DNA of 64,000 nt from Eubacterium sp. AF16-48 (GTDB lineage Bacteria; Bacillota; Clostridia; Lachnospirales; Lachnospiraceae): contig NZ_QUHB01000004.1 in assembly GCF_003479405.1 (NCBI RefSeq), positions 62,001-126,000 of the forward strand, read 5' to 3'. Shown here in pieces: positions 1 through 7,999 of the stretch. Position numbers and translations under genes: made by a program. The notes below the pieces were generated by a model. The model did not search any database. It was not told the origin of the DNA and saw only the letters and a list, made by a program, of their open reading frames with translations. The number at the start of each line of letters is the position of its first letter. Positions within the stretch are counted from its first letter, which is position 1.

Positions 1-620
1 ATCTGTTTTACTACAGGGGCAGTATTTTCATCAATCAGAAGTTTATGGCAATCATCCGGGTCTTTCCTGTAACCGTAAGGTGCCCGTGCACCAATATAGT
101 CGCCATCTTTCATAGCCTGCCGCGCCTGTGCTTTGATTTTTCGCCCAATGTCCAGAGCATAGGCTTCATTGATCATATTTTTCAAAGGCAGCATGATACC
201 GCCATGAAGATTTCCGGAATCCGCTGTGTCAAACTGATCCGTAACAGCAATGAACCGAACATTATGCGCATGAAAATATTGTTCGATATAATAACCTGTG
301 TCAATAGAATTTCGCCCTAATCGGGAAAGATCCTTAACAATCACACAGTTAATGTGGCCTGCTTCAATATCAGATAGCATTTGCTGAAATCCAGGGCGGT
401 GAAAATTTGTCCCTGTTGCTCCGTTGTCGATATAAGTATCATACACAACGAAGTCCGGTTTATCTGAAAGAAAGTCATTCAGTACCAACTTTTGGTTTTC
501 TACTGAGCAGCCCCGCTTTTTGTTATCCTCCACAGAAAGACGGATATACAGAGCCACATGTACATACAAAGATGGTGCCGGCATGGGAGCTGCCGTCTGT
601 TTTCTGCTTTTTCTTGCCAT
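1..620 (-). CDS. Large serine recombinase, N-terminal part (runs off the window)
   Basis: Site-specific recombinase of the large serine (TnpX/TndX-like) class, which would catalyse excision and integration of the ICE. The ATG at 620 follows directly after the stop of the neighbouring recombinase (stop 621-623), so the two are translationally coupled. The reading frame stays open to base 1 (about 206 codons), so only the resolvase domain is seen. Key features are YIRLSVEDN with the nucleophilic Ser near residue 31, the VKDLSRLGR motif, and FIAVTDQ followed by NEAYA...KIKAQ typical of the end of the catalytic domain. The DNA-binding half lies outside the window. Pairs of large serine recombinases at one ICE end are common in Clostridia. 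Family assignment is firm; which of the two acts on the ends is not known. Confidence 0.88.
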   Translation of the reverse strand, partial: MARKSRKQTAAPMPAPSLYVHVALYIRLSVEDNKKRGCSVENQKLVLNDFLSDKPDFVVYDTYIDNGATGTNFHRPGFQQMLSDIEAGHINCVIVKDLSRLGRNSIDTGYYIEQYFHAHNVRFIAVTDQFDTADSGNLHGGIMLPLKNMINEAYALDIGRKIKAQARQAMKDGDYIGARAPYGYRKDPDDCHKLLIDENTAPVVKQ

Positions 621-2249
621 TTAGCCCACCATCCTTTCTTCGTTTTTTGTAGCAATCTGTTCCGCCAAAGAGATTGCTTTCTGATACTCATCCTGGTAAT
701 TAAATTCAATATGCAGTTCATCTTTACCCATTACCCGTATGCTTCGGATAAGCTGCATGACTGCCCGACGGTCAATACCCTCCATAGTAGAAAATTTCAT
801 AAAATGGTTGATCCAACGGTTTCGTTCGCTTCGGTTTTCTAATACATCTGTAAGTTTTTCGTTCCATTCAGCGATTGCTTTTTGGAACAGTTCAATATCT
901 GCATTGTATTTTCGCTTGTAAGAGAGAAATTCTTCCTTTGTCAGAATTCCACTCACCAGATTTTCATAGAGTTTTGCCTTAAAGCCCTCGGTCTGTGCCA
1001 CACGCTTTTCATTTACTCTGATCTGTGCGGCATATTCCTGCGCCAATTCCCGGTTAATCCGTTCTTGACTGATACTGGACAGCAGGGCATCCAGAGAAGC
1101 AACATTTTCAATATGTCCTTTCAAACTGTCCTGTACACATTCAATCAGATCCGACTCTTTCAGCATGACCGACGATGTGCAGCCATTCTTTTTACCGGTC
1201 GGGCAGTAATAATAGTGATACTCTTTATCTTTATAGCGGTTCGTCTTGCGGGTCATACGGCAGCCACAGCAGCCGCAGATCAAAATGCCGGAAAACAGGT
1301 AAACCTTATCCGATTTAGGAGAAGTCCTTGTGTCAATCCTGCGGAGCCTTTGCACCAGATCAAAATCGTGCTTTTGTATGATTGCCTCATGGGTTCCCTC
1401 CACACGAATCCATTCCGAAGAAGGTTTGTCCTCACGCTCTTTTAATTTGAAATGGGGCGTTGTCTGCTTGCCCTGGACCAGTGTTCCGGTGTAAGTTTCA
1501 TCCTGTAAAATGCGGATGATTGTAGTTGCAGACCATTTGCAATCCTTTCGGTCTGTATAGCCACCTTTTGCATGAGGCATTCCGTGATTGCGCTTATACG
1601 CCAACGGTGAAAGAATTCCTAATCGGTTCAGTTCATCCGCTATATGGGAAGCGCTGAATCCTTCCAGCCGTTTTCTGAAAATATCCCGCACAACATTGGC
1701 AGCATATTCGTCTACTTCCAGGCTCTTGTGTTTATCGCCGACTTTCACATAACCATAGATGGTAAAAGCACCTACAAAATCCCCGCTGCGCCGTTTTACT
1801 TCCAGGGCACTCCGTGTCTTAACGGAAATATCCCGACAGTAAGCCTCATTCATAATGTTTTTGACAGAAACCGTGAGATCATCGGCAGCGTCATTTTCCG
1901 TATCCACATTATCGTTAATTGCGATAAAACGCACTCCATAGGCTGGAAACACCCTGCGCATATAGCGGCCTGTTTCTATGTACTCACGACCTAAGCGGGA
2001 GAGGTCTTTGACAATCACGCAATTAGCTTCGCCTTGTTCGATCATCTGCATCATTTCCTGAAATGCCGGGCGATCAAACAAAACGCCACTATAACCATCG
2101 TCAATTTTTTCTGCCACAACCTCAATTTCCGGGTGTCGGGCTATGTAATCATCGATCAGGCGCCGCTGATTGGCAACGCTGTCACTTTCTACTGTTTTAT
2201 CATCCGTATAAGAAAGACGGATGTACTTAATCGCTTTGTAAACCTGCAT
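621..2249 (-). CDS. Large serine recombinase with zinc ribbon
   Basis: Second serine recombinase (542 aa). The N-terminal resolvase domain has the catalytic Ser in YIRLSYTDD (residue 13) and VKDLSRLGREYIE. It is followed by a Recombinase domain (GFSASHIADELNRLG, WSATTIIRILQDETYTG), a zinc ribbon beginning CGCCGCRMT and closing with CPTGKKNGC, and a coiled-coil region before the C-terminus. The start at 2249 was chosen over an upstream in-frame codon at 2294 because AAAGGAG lies about 7 nt before it and the protein then starts at the conserved first strand. A candidate promoter lies at 2336-2364. It probably works with the coupled downstream recombinase in ICE excision and integration. Confidence 0.92.
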   Translation of the reverse strand: MQVYKAIKYIRLSYTDDKTVESDSVANQRRLIDDYIARHPEIEVVAEKIDDGYSGVLFDRPAFQEMMQMIEQGEANCVIVKDLSRLGREYIETGRYMRRVFPAYGVRFIAINDNVDTENDAADDLTVSVKNIMNEAYCRDISVKTRSALEVKRRSGDFVGAFTIYGYVKVGDKHKSLEVDEYAANVVRDIFRKRLEGFSASHIADELNRLGILSPLAYKRNHGMPHAKGGYTDRKDCKWSATTIIRILQDETYTGTLVQGKQTTPHFKLKEREDKPSSEWIRVEGTHEAIIQKHDFDLVQRLRRIDTRTSPKSDKVYLFSGILICGCCGCRMTRKTNRYKDKEYHYYYCPTGKKNGCTSSVMLKESDLIECVQDSLKGHIENVASLDALLSSISQERINRELAQEYAAQIRVNEKRVAQTEGFKAKLYENLVSGILTKEEFLSYKRKYNADIELFQKAIAEWNEKLTDVLENRSERNRWINHFMKFSTMEGIDRRAVMQLIRSIRVMGKDELHIEFNYQDEYQKAISLAEQIATKNEERMVG

Positions 2250-2335
2250 AAAAAAACACTCCTTTCGTTGCACAGAAAAATCCCCGCAATTCAAGAAGTG
2301 TGGTTAGTCCATATTCAATTCCTTTTCCGATTCTT

Positions 2336-2364
2336 ATTCTACCATGCTTTTACGGAAAAGTCAG
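2336..2364 (-). promoter_or_regulatory. Candidate sigma-70 promoter for the recombinase pair
   Basis: Read on the minus strand: CTGACT (2359-2364), 17-nt spacer, TAGAAT (2336-2341). It lies about 90 nt upstream of the recombinase start at 2249. Seen by eye only; the -35 is not consensus. Confidence 0.45.
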
Positions 2365-2384
2365 CCCCTTTCTTAAAATTGCGC

Positions 2385-2600
2385 CTATCGTAAAATACCC
2401 TTGATACATTCTTCCAGGGTAGCACCTTCAGCAGAAAAGCTGGCCTGTACAGTAAAACGGCCACACTTAAAATGGTATGGATTTTTTATCTGCTGAACAA
2501 ATTCTGCAATCCGTTCATCACGGGAAAGTTCTTTGTTGACAGAAACATCCCGAATGTCTACCAGCGTACCCACTTCACTGACAATGGTGTTCATTTCCAT
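2385..2600 (-). CDS. Small ICE-associated hypothetical protein (71 aa)
   Basis: Short acidic protein of a type often found next to serine recombinases in Lachnospiraceae ICEs; I do not recognise a characterised domain. Visible features are an N-terminal helix/strand (VGTLVDIRDVSV), the segment LSRDERIAEFVQQIKNPYHF, and a C-terminal TVQASFSAEGATLEECIKG that looks like a small alpha/beta fold. A GGGAG box lies 8 nt before the ATG at 2600. Reading in the direction of the recombinases and ending just upstream of their promoter region suggests an accessory or regulatory role, but that is inference from position. Confidence 0.7.
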   Translation of the reverse strand: MEMNTIVSEVGTLVDIRDVSVNKELSRDERIAEFVQQIKNPYHFKCGRFTVQASFSAEGATLEECIKGILR

Positions 2601-3200
2601 AGTATCAACTCCCTTCTGAAAACTGTGTTATCAAAACCACATGAATAGGTCGGATCTACGGTTGTTACACACATAAATCCGGCCCATTATATCTGATTTC
2701 GATTTTACTGCCGTATTTGCCACGCACCCCGGCAAGTCCTTCTGTTATAAGGACGGGGCTGTTACAGGCTGCGGGTAGCGTCACCGCATCATAGTCCCAC
2801 ATACGCCGCCGCTTTGCCAGAGCAAGCAAACGCCGCAGGAACTCTCCCCAAGTCTTTAGGAAGCTGTGAAGAAGTACCATTATGATCTGTGTCGTTATCG
2901 CGTCCGGCTTGCCACAGCCGGTTTCGTAGGTTGCGTTTATCGCTCGGACAGCCTGGATTCATCACCTCCTTAGGCTGCCTGTCACCGCGCCGCCCCATCT
3001 GCCGCTCGGAACACAGAATGAAGTACCTGTAACAGCGTATATTCGGTTGTCAAGGAACAAGCAAGGGGCATGGCAGACAAATTGATATTGCAGTTGGGGT
3101 GGGAGGATGTATATGCTTCCTTACCACACCCGTCCAGCTTGTCCCGCCGAATATGTCCCTCTACTATTCAGTACATTTTTAGGGGCAAAGTTGCCGTCTG
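2601..3200. other. 600-bp stretch with only weak coding potential
   Basis: Two overlapping minus-strand frames are open (2665-2880 and 2789-2998). The second follows a good AAGGAGG at about 2970, but neither product resembles a known family and the composition (many Arg, Cys, Pro) looks like non-coding GC-rich sequence. A TTGACA-like box is visible near 3045 on the minus strand. It may be the leader of the recombinase region or the remnant of a lost cargo gene. Confidence 0.3.
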
Positions 3201-3623
3201 TTATAAAATTTCTTTGAAATATTTTTCCAGACTACGCAATCCGGCTTCGATAGAACGGGTGATCCGGCTTTTGTGTGTTCCTTCCGCTTTGGCAATATCT
3301 GCTTTGCTCATGCCAAGAAAAAAGTGTGCATAGATTCGTTGGCGCTGCTTTACCGGAAGTTTGGAAAGACCTTTATAAATCAACTCCGTCATTTGGCGCT
3401 GTTCCCAAATTTCTGCCGGGTTAAGAGGCTTTTGCAATATCTCACGCTCAATACCTTCGTCTCGATCCAGAGAGTAAAATGCTTTATAGCGGTATGTACG
3501 AATCCGATAGGCTTCTTCCAACAACATATATTCCCGAAGCAACAAAGCAACTTCATCCGGCACCTCAACGATCATGTCCTGTGTATAATACGGGTAATAA
3601 TCCCGAAGATTGATTTTCTTCAT
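3201..3623 (-). CDS. Sigma-70-like RNA polymerase sigma factor (ICE type)
   Basis: 140-aa protein of the small sigma-70 family frequent in Tn1549/CTn-like elements. The N-terminal part (MKKINLRDYYPYY) is a typical ICE signature. The C-terminal half is a region-4 helix-turn-helix: LPVKQRQRIYAHFFLGMSKADIAKAEGTHKSRITRSIEAGLRSLEKYF. The start at 3623 is chosen because TTGGAGGA lies 8 nt upstream; an in-frame upstream ATG at 3662 lacks a ribosome site. It probably directs transcription of recombination or transfer genes of the element; its target promoters cannot be seen here. Confidence 0.85.
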   Translation of the reverse strand: MKKINLRDYYPYYTQDMIVEVPDEVALLLREYMLLEEAYRIRTYRYKAFYSLDRDEGIEREILQKPLNPAEIWEQRQMTELIYKGLSKLPVKQRQRIYAHFFLGMSKADIAKAEGTHKSRITRSIEAGLRSLEKYFKEIL

Positions 3624-4089
3624 AGTAATTTCCTCCAATTTCGATGTTTGAGTTGATGGCAAAAATCGAAATCAGAGGGTGGGCTGCGGCAGCGATAAGG
3701 TCTAAGTCTCTTTCTGATTAAAAAAAGGGTACAAAAAAGCGCGCCCGTACAAAGAACAGGCGCGCCAAAGCAGCAGTATGAAATTTTTCCGGGAGGTTGA
3801 CAGCGAAAATGCTCAAACTTTGTCGAAACCAAAAACGCCGCAATCCATACGAGCTGGACTACGACGTATAGGTGACTGAATGTAAAGCAGTTTATCTGCA
3901 GATCTGTGTTGCATAGACGCATAGGCATTTCCTCCCATCAAGGAGGAACCTGAATCGGCTGCTTGATACCTCCTTGGGAGAAAATTATATCGGTTATGTT
4001 TCCTTTATCAGTCCGCAGATATTCGCTTTTTACTCTTTATATTCGCAATTTTCTACATATTCCGCTCTTAGAATATATGCTGCAAAAAG
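3624..4089. other. Intergenic region with several hairpins
   Basis: No convincing gene. Contents: an intrinsic terminator at 3739-3765, and a 12-bp inverted repeat with a 2-nt bulge (about 3932-3980) built around AAGGAGG/CCTCCTT, which could sequester a Shine-Dalgarno site. A minus-strand frame (3620-3928) follows this hairpin with a good ribosome site but reads through the terminator and has non-protein-like composition. A 20-codon plus-strand ORF begins near 3808. Confidence 0.4.
3739..3765 (-). terminator. Intrinsic terminator
   Basis: Perfect 7-bp GC arms (GCGCGCC/GGCGCGC) around a 13-nt loop; on the minus strand followed by TTTTTTG. Confidence 0.65.
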
Positions 4090-4091
4090 CA

Positions 4092-4123
4092 AGCCCACAA
4101 GGGGAAACAACACCTTGTGGGCT
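4092..4123 (-). terminator. Intrinsic terminator after the winged-helix gene
   Basis: Perfect 11-bp arms (AGCCCACAAGG/CCTTGTGGGCT), 10-nt loop, and a T-rich tract on the minus strand, 5 bp after the stop codon at 4128. Confidence 0.8.
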
Positions 4124-4127
4124 CATG

Positions 4128-4520
4128 TTATAGATGTTCAAATTTATAGCCGATCCCGGCGACACTCTCAATATAGTTTGGAAGATCCGGTTCAAAGCGC
4201 AACTTCTTACGCAGCTTACTTATATGATTATGAATCGCTTTTCTCGAATAGAAATCACAATCCTCTTTCCAAACCAAATCGGTAATCAGTTCGTAAGTAA
4301 AAACACGTTTGGGATTGGCAATGAGCAATGCCAGTATATCAAACTCCTTACTTGTCAGGTTGATCATCCGTTCCCTAACCCTGACAGTGCGGTGTTCCAG
4401 GCATAGATAAAGCTCGCCTTCCTGTATTTCTGTTAGAGGATTTTTCTTTGCTGCGAAGGAAGTGTGACAGGAATTGAATACCGTTCCATGACAGGCTCCT
4501 TGTTCCAAAATATATTGCAT
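4128..4520 (-). CDS. Winged-helix (OmpR/PhoB C-terminal type) regulator, start region frameshifted
   Basis: The C-terminal about 100 residues are a transcriptional-regulatory winged helix: LTSKEFDILALLIANPKRVF, then LVWKEDCDFYSRKAIHNHISKLRKKL and YIESVAGIGYKF. There is no receiver domain, as in orphan ICE regulators. The ATG at 4520 lacks a ribosome site. The same frame stays open upstream to about 4612 and encodes a plausible helical N-terminus (EKLFLLLNEEQKNALMQ). There, a strong GGAGGTG site is followed by ATG-ATG-TGA in the wrong frame, so one base change would join a normal start to this protein. It could be a real frameshift (damaged gene), a recoding site or an ATA/ATT start. DNA binding is likely; targets are unknown. 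Confidence 0.75.
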   Translation of the reverse strand: MQYILEQGACHGTVFNSCHTSFAAKKNPLTEIQEGELYLCLEHRTVRVRERMINLTSKEFDILALLIANPKRVFTYELITDLVWKEDCDFYSRKAIHNHISKLRKKLRFEPDLPNYIESVAGIGYKFEHL

Positions 4521-4651
4521 TAGAGCATTCTTTTGTTCCTCGTTAAGAAGCAGAAATAACTTTTCTCCAATCTGCTTGCCGGATTCTTCTATATCAAAAA
4601 CAGCTAATGTCCCATCACATCATCACCTCCGTATTTTAATAAATTTATTGA

Positions 4652-4909
4652 TTAGAGTTCAATTCTTGCTTTCGATGGCTTATCTTCCCAATAGGTAACT
4701 TTAATCGTTGTTCCCTTGTCAGGAACGTTGTTTCCTGCACCAATCCATTTTCGGCAGATGTAATCTTTACCGTCTATCGTATATTTGACCTTGATAATAT
4801 GCGGAAAGGCTGCGCCATCCATCGCATGAACGCGGGCAGGTTTACGATTCACTTTTAACCACCATTGTTTTATAACTGAAATTACAGTTCCCATTGTTTC
4901 TTTTTCCAT
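4652..4909 (-). CDS. Small basic hypothetical protein (85 aa)
   Basis: Preceded by GGAGG 8 nt before the ATG at 4909. It has an N-terminal amphipathic segment (VISVIKQWWLKVNRKPARV), then a compact beta-rich part (HIIKVKYTIDGKDYICRKWIG ... GTTIKVTYWEDKPSKARIEL) that looks like an SH3-type or DUF3592-like beta barrel. No signal peptide or clear membrane span. It sits between the regulator and the cargo block and recurs in similar ICEs to my recollection. Function unknown. Confidence 0.65.
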   Translation of the reverse strand: MEKETMGTVISVIKQWWLKVNRKPARVHAMDGAAFPHIIKVKYTIDGKDYICRKWIGAGNNVPDKGTTIKVTYWEDKPSKARIEL

Positions 4910-4957
4910 AAGTTATACCTCCAATGATATTTTTGATTGATGATACCTATTTTCTAT

Positions 4958-5149
4958 TCAGCCTTTTCTTTGTTTGTAGTAAAAGCGGAACGCTGCTGCG
5001 CCGGTGGCCGCCAACTGTACCAGAATCAGCACAGCAAACAGACCGAAGCTCTCATAGTAGAACAGTTCATCCCAAAAATATAGTCTGTTCAAATGATGCC
5101 ATTTATTGTATTCTAAATTTGTAGGTAAGCTGAACGGGTAACTTACCAA
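4958..5149 (-). pseudogene. Truncated copy 1 of the repeated small membrane protein
   Basis: The downstream half (about 4970-5081) is nearly identical to the 3' parts of the genes at 8636-8893 and 11754-12014, encoding WDELFYYESFGLFAVLILVQLAATG and the C-terminal FRFYYKQRK. Upstream of 5081 the sequence diverges abruptly, so the first membrane segment, the start and the promoter boxes are missing. The open frame begins with unrelated residues and has no ribosome site. This is best read as a recombination scar left when cargo was exchanged at repeated copies of this gene. Confidence 0.75.
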
Positions 5150-5483
5150 GGGATAGCGGCAACAGATGTCTATCTAACCATACTACCATTGAGATCGAAA
5201 AGTATGAATTGAAGAGTACAATAATAGGGTTGATTGAGGATCAACTTTTATTTTTTGTACCTTCATGTTAGAAGCCGTTGTGGACTATTACCTAAAAATA
5301 ATAGATATAACACAAAGAGAATTATTCAATCTGTCCAAGCATAACAGGAAGGAAAAGATTGAAATTCCATAGGTAGTGGCTTCGTTGACGCGACTAAGTT
5401 CAATACGGAAAAATCGGTCTGCAGGTGTGTCAAACAGAAGACACTATTTTTTTATATCTGAGACCGATTGTTTCCGATACAAT
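5082..5483. other. Non-coding, degenerate DNA downstream of vanZ
   Basis: About 400 bp without a supported gene. A 35-codon plus-strand frame near 5264-5371 is the only short open stretch and is not recognisable. The 3' part holds the vanZ terminator. It looks like remnant DNA at the edge of the truncated repeat. Confidence 0.4.
5412..5469 (-). terminator. Terminator-like hairpin after vanZ
   Basis: Perfect 9-bp arms AATCGGTCT/AGACCGATT enclose a second, smaller inverted repeat; a short T tract follows on the minus strand. Confidence 0.5.
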
Positions 5484-6107
5484 TTATGGAACATTCAGCA
5501 CATCATGGACAAACCAAGTCTGAGCCGTGACCATAATGGCAAATGTGCAAATAGCAAAGAGAAGTACTTCAGCCACAGCATTGACACGGCTGGATTGAAG
5601 TTGCTTTTTCAGATTGGCAGGCAAGATTCTTGACAGCAGACAATAAACTAAAAATCCAATACAGGCTCCAGCGGTATTTGTCATCAAGTCATTGATGTCG
5701 GAAGAACCCCAGCCAAACATCTGGACAATTTCAACAGCCAAAGAAAACAGAAAGCCAGTCAATGCAACCGTCTTCATGTGATGATATTTCTTGTACAGCA
5801 GCGGCAGGAAAAATCCCAACGGGACAAACAGAATAATATTCAGAATGGTATCAATTGGCCCAGTTATCATACCGATAAATGGAGTCCAAGAAATGTTCGG
5901 GCGAAAGGTCATTGTGCTTGTAAAGCCGATGCCTGTGACGGTCAAAAGTCCGAATAAATAATAACCAAAAACAAACACTGCAGCGGTATGGAGAAAACTT
6001 TGTGTTCTCCCCAATTTTTTGAGCCACAAGAAATACAGTACGAAGACTGGAACCATAAACACATACCCACTAATTGAGCGGATGAGAATATCAGAAATTG
6101 GTATCAT
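5484..6107 (-). CDS. VanZ-family membrane protein
   Basis: Integral membrane protein of the VanZ-like family (207 aa), members of which confer low-level teicoplanin or lipoglycopeptide tolerance by an unclear route. About five hydrophobic helices are visible. The family core is SWTPFIG followed by DTILNIILFVPLGFFLPLLY, then the helix ending FSLAVEIVQMFG and the motif SSDINDLMTNTAGACIGFL. The start at 6107 was chosen over an in-frame start at 6209 because AAGGAG lies 6 nt before it, and it avoids overlap with the upstream gene. It is the last gene of a minus-strand set beginning with the GntR regulator at 8375, so probably co-transcribed with that exporter. Confidence 0.88.
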   Translation of the reverse strand: MIPISDILIRSISGYVFMVPVFVLYFLWLKKLGRTQSFLHTAAVFVFGYYLFGLLTVTGIGFTSTMTFRPNISWTPFIGMITGPIDTILNIILFVPLGFFLPLLYKKYHHMKTVALTGFLFSLAVEIVQMFGWGSSDINDLMTNTAGACIGFLVYCLLSRILPANLKKQLQSSRVNAVAEVLLFAICTFAIMVTAQTWFVHDVLNVP

Positions 6108-6187
6108 TATTATCTCCTTGTCAAATTCAAATTTATTGCCCATTCCAGCATTGAGCATTTTCTCATAAAGCAAACAGAATACTGTCA

Positions 6188-6367
6188 TTAGTAACGACGG
6201 TATTCCCATAATGCTAATCGTAAGTCTAATTGTTCAATGTCGATTAGACATTCACTTTTACATTTTGGACAAAAGAGAGGAAAATTTTTAAGTACGGTAT
6301 CTTCCCGAATTTTGTCGCGTGTTTTATTCCCGCAGACTGGGCAGCGGATGAACTCTGTTTTCTCCAT
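6188..6367 (-). CDS. Cysteine-rich KTR domain protein
   Basis: 59-aa protein with two CxxC knuckles (CPVCGNKTRDKIREDT and CPKCKSECLID). This is the 'cysteine-rich KTR' family common in Firmicutes mobile elements, presumably zinc-binding. The ATG at 6367 has CGGAG 8 nt upstream; a GTG three codons earlier overlaps the previous stop and is less likely. It lies between a 37-codon membrane peptide and vanZ in an apparent operon. Function is not known; small zinc-ribbon proteins of this sort are often adaptors or regulators. Confidence 0.8.
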   Translation of the reverse strand: MEKTEFIRCPVCGNKTRDKIREDTVLKNFPLFCPKCKSECLIDIEQLDLRLALWEYRRY

Positions 6368-6372
6368 ATTGT

Positions 6373-6486
6373 TCACTCCGAATTGCGATCATTCTTTTTC
6401 TTATCCCGATATTTCCGTATGAGTTTATTACGGATAGGAACGCCAACACCAATCAAAAGCACAACTGCCAAAATTGTGAAATCCAT
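6373..6486 (-). CDS. Single-span membrane peptide (37 aa)
   Basis: Small gene: MDFTILAVVLLIGVGVPIRN forms one hydrophobic helix, followed by a strongly basic tail (KLIRKYRDKKKNDRNSE). A weak GGTGA box precedes the ATG at 6486. It lies 9 bp after the ABC permease gene and ends 5 bp before the KTR gene, consistent with one operon. Possibly a small subunit associated with the exporter; unproven. Confidence 0.6.
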   Translation of the reverse strand: MDFTILAVVLLIGVGVPIRNKLIRKYRDKKKNDRNSE

Positions 6487-6495
6487 ACAATCACC

Positions 6496-7146
6496 TCACA
6501 TTTCCTTATTCTTCATAACCCGAATGGACAAGAAGATTGAAACCGCATACATCACGACAATAGCAAAAACCGCAAGGAAAACGAGAAGTATCGGAGAAGA
6601 TTCAACGACTGAAATAATTGAGTTTCCGATAGCTGGCATTTTAGAGAGAAGAAGTAAAGTCACCAAAAAACCGGCCACTGGAATATACATAAATACCCGT
6701 CCTTTGATTGAGCCGTACTTGTAATATCCCGGAATCTGGAACACGGTATAGAGTGCAAATAAGAATACTCCTGCAATAGCGGCAGTTACAATATCAAATA
6801 CGCCAACTGTTTCACCCAGCACTTTCAAGACAAGCGGCTGTGCAATCAAAGAAATAATCAAGGAAAGAAGCCCCATTGCAAGGACAAAAACATAGCGTCC
6901 GATCACAAGCTCGCTTTTACGAACAGGTAAAATACCAAACAGACGATCCATGCTGTTTTTTTCTGTGATGGAAAAGGTATATCCCGTCGTCATGGCAATA
7001 AAGCACATAGCAAATGATACCCCTGTCAGCAAAGAACGATTGATTGCGGCAAACACAATCGGCAGGAGCAGGGTAAAGCAAATCGTCTTAAAATATGGTT
7101 TTACCAATGCAATATCTAATTTTGTGGATTTCAAAATATTACTCAT
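6496..7146 (-). CDS. ABC-2 type exporter permease
   Basis: 216-aa integral membrane protein with six hydrophobic segments, such as FTLLLPIVFAAINRSLLTG, a central pair (FVLAMGLLSLIISLIAQPL, IAGVFLFALYTVFQIPG) and a last span near LLVFLAVFAIVVMYAVSIFL. It resembles ABC2_membrane_5 / YtrC-like permeases. Its start (ATG 7146, AAAGGTGA upstream) overlaps the ATPase gene end by 8 bp, so the two form one transporter. With the GntR gene upstream the set matches the ytrAB-like organisation induced by cell-wall antibiotics. Substrate unknown. Confidence 0.85.
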   Translation of the reverse strand: MSNILKSTKLDIALVKPYFKTICFTLLLPIVFAAINRSLLTGVSFAMCFIAMTTGYTFSITEKNSMDRLFGILPVRKSELVIGRYVFVLAMGLLSLIISLIAQPLVLKVLGETVGVFDIVTAAIAGVFLFALYTVFQIPGYYKYGSIKGRVFMYIPVAGFLVTLLLLSKMPAIGNSIISVVESSPILLVFLAVFAIVVMYAVSIFLSIRVMKNKEM

Positions 7147-7999
7147 AATCGTCACCTTTCTTGCTTGTAAACACTACAATTTCATCAATGGTGGCAGGAT
7201 CAACGGTCAGGTTAGGGAAACCGCTAATATCTTCGGTTTTCATCAGAGCCTCAAATCCCGTAGGGAATGTACGAATACCAGCCGCCTTATTTTTCAGATC
7301 ATCGGACAGTTCCTCAATTCCACCTTTTACAATGCGGAACATATCTACAAAATCATCTTTGCTGCCAGTAAAGTACAGCTCGCCATAACTGATGTAGGTA
7401 ATATAATCGGCTGCACGCTCCAAATCGCCTGTGATATGGGTGGAGAACAAAACACTATGCTCGCCATCTTCAATATACTCTGAAAGAATTTTCAAAAGTT
7501 CATCTCTGGAAACCGGATCAAGTCCACTGGTCGGCTCGTCGAGGATCAGCAGCTTGGCGTCGTATGAAAACGCACAGGCAAGCATTAACTTCATCTGCAT
7601 ACCTTTGGAAAGTTCTTTTACCTTTTTGGTTGGTGCAATGTGAAATTTCCGTAACATATCCGCAAATTTCTGGCTGTCCCAATTTGGATAAAATACCGAA
7701 ATGGATTTTTCAACCTGCGACACTTTCCAATCATCACTGAAATAATTTGTATCGAAAACAACGCCCAGCTCTGATTTTACTTTTTGTTCTTCTGCGATAT
7801 TATCCAGCCCCATCACTTTGACTGTGCCACCGGTGCGCTTGAGCATATTCAAAATCAGTTTGATTGTCGTTGTTTTGCCAGAACCATTCGGGCCAATCAA
7901 GCCCATAATATATCCCTTTGGCAAAGTAAAGCTGATATTGTGAAGCTGAAAAGAATCAAAAGATTTTGAAAGATTCGTTACCTCTAAATAATTAGTCAT
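7139..7999 (-). CDS. ABC transporter ATP-binding protein (YtrB-like)
   Basis: 286-aa ATPase. Walker A is GPNGSGKTT (about residues 36-44), the signature is a variant (LSKGMQMKLMLA, with K for the usual second G), Walker B is LLILDEPTSGLD, and the H-loop is FSTHITGD. The variant signature is usual in this GntR-linked subfamily. The C-terminal about 80 residues form an extra regulatory region. It overlaps the GntR gene (stop 7992) and the permease gene, showing a tight operon: regulator, ATPase, permease, peptide, KTR, VanZ. Confidence 0.93.
   Translation of the reverse strand: MTNYLEVTNLSKSFDSFQLHNISFTLPKGYIMGLIGPNGSGKTTTIKLILNMLKRTGGTVKVMGLDNIAEEQKVKSELGVVFDTNYFSDDWKVSQVEKSISVFYPNWDSQKFADMLRKFHIAPTKKVKELSKGMQMKLMLACAFSYDAKLLILDEPTSGLDPVSRDELLKILSEYIEDGEHSVLFSTHITGDLERAADYITYISYGELYFTGSKDDFVDMFRIVKGGIEELSDDLKNKAAGIRTFPTGFEALMKTEDISGFPNLTVDPATIDEIVVFTSKKGDDYE

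Noticed and set aside
2665..2998. Two overlapping minus-strand frames as a recombination directionality factor
   Set aside because: No helix-turn-helix or family similarity could be seen; kept only as weak coding potential.
3620..3928. 102-codon minus-strand frame with a good ribosome site
   Set aside because: It reads through an intrinsic terminator into the sigma-factor start region, and its composition (Cys, Arg, Phe-rich) does not look like a protein.
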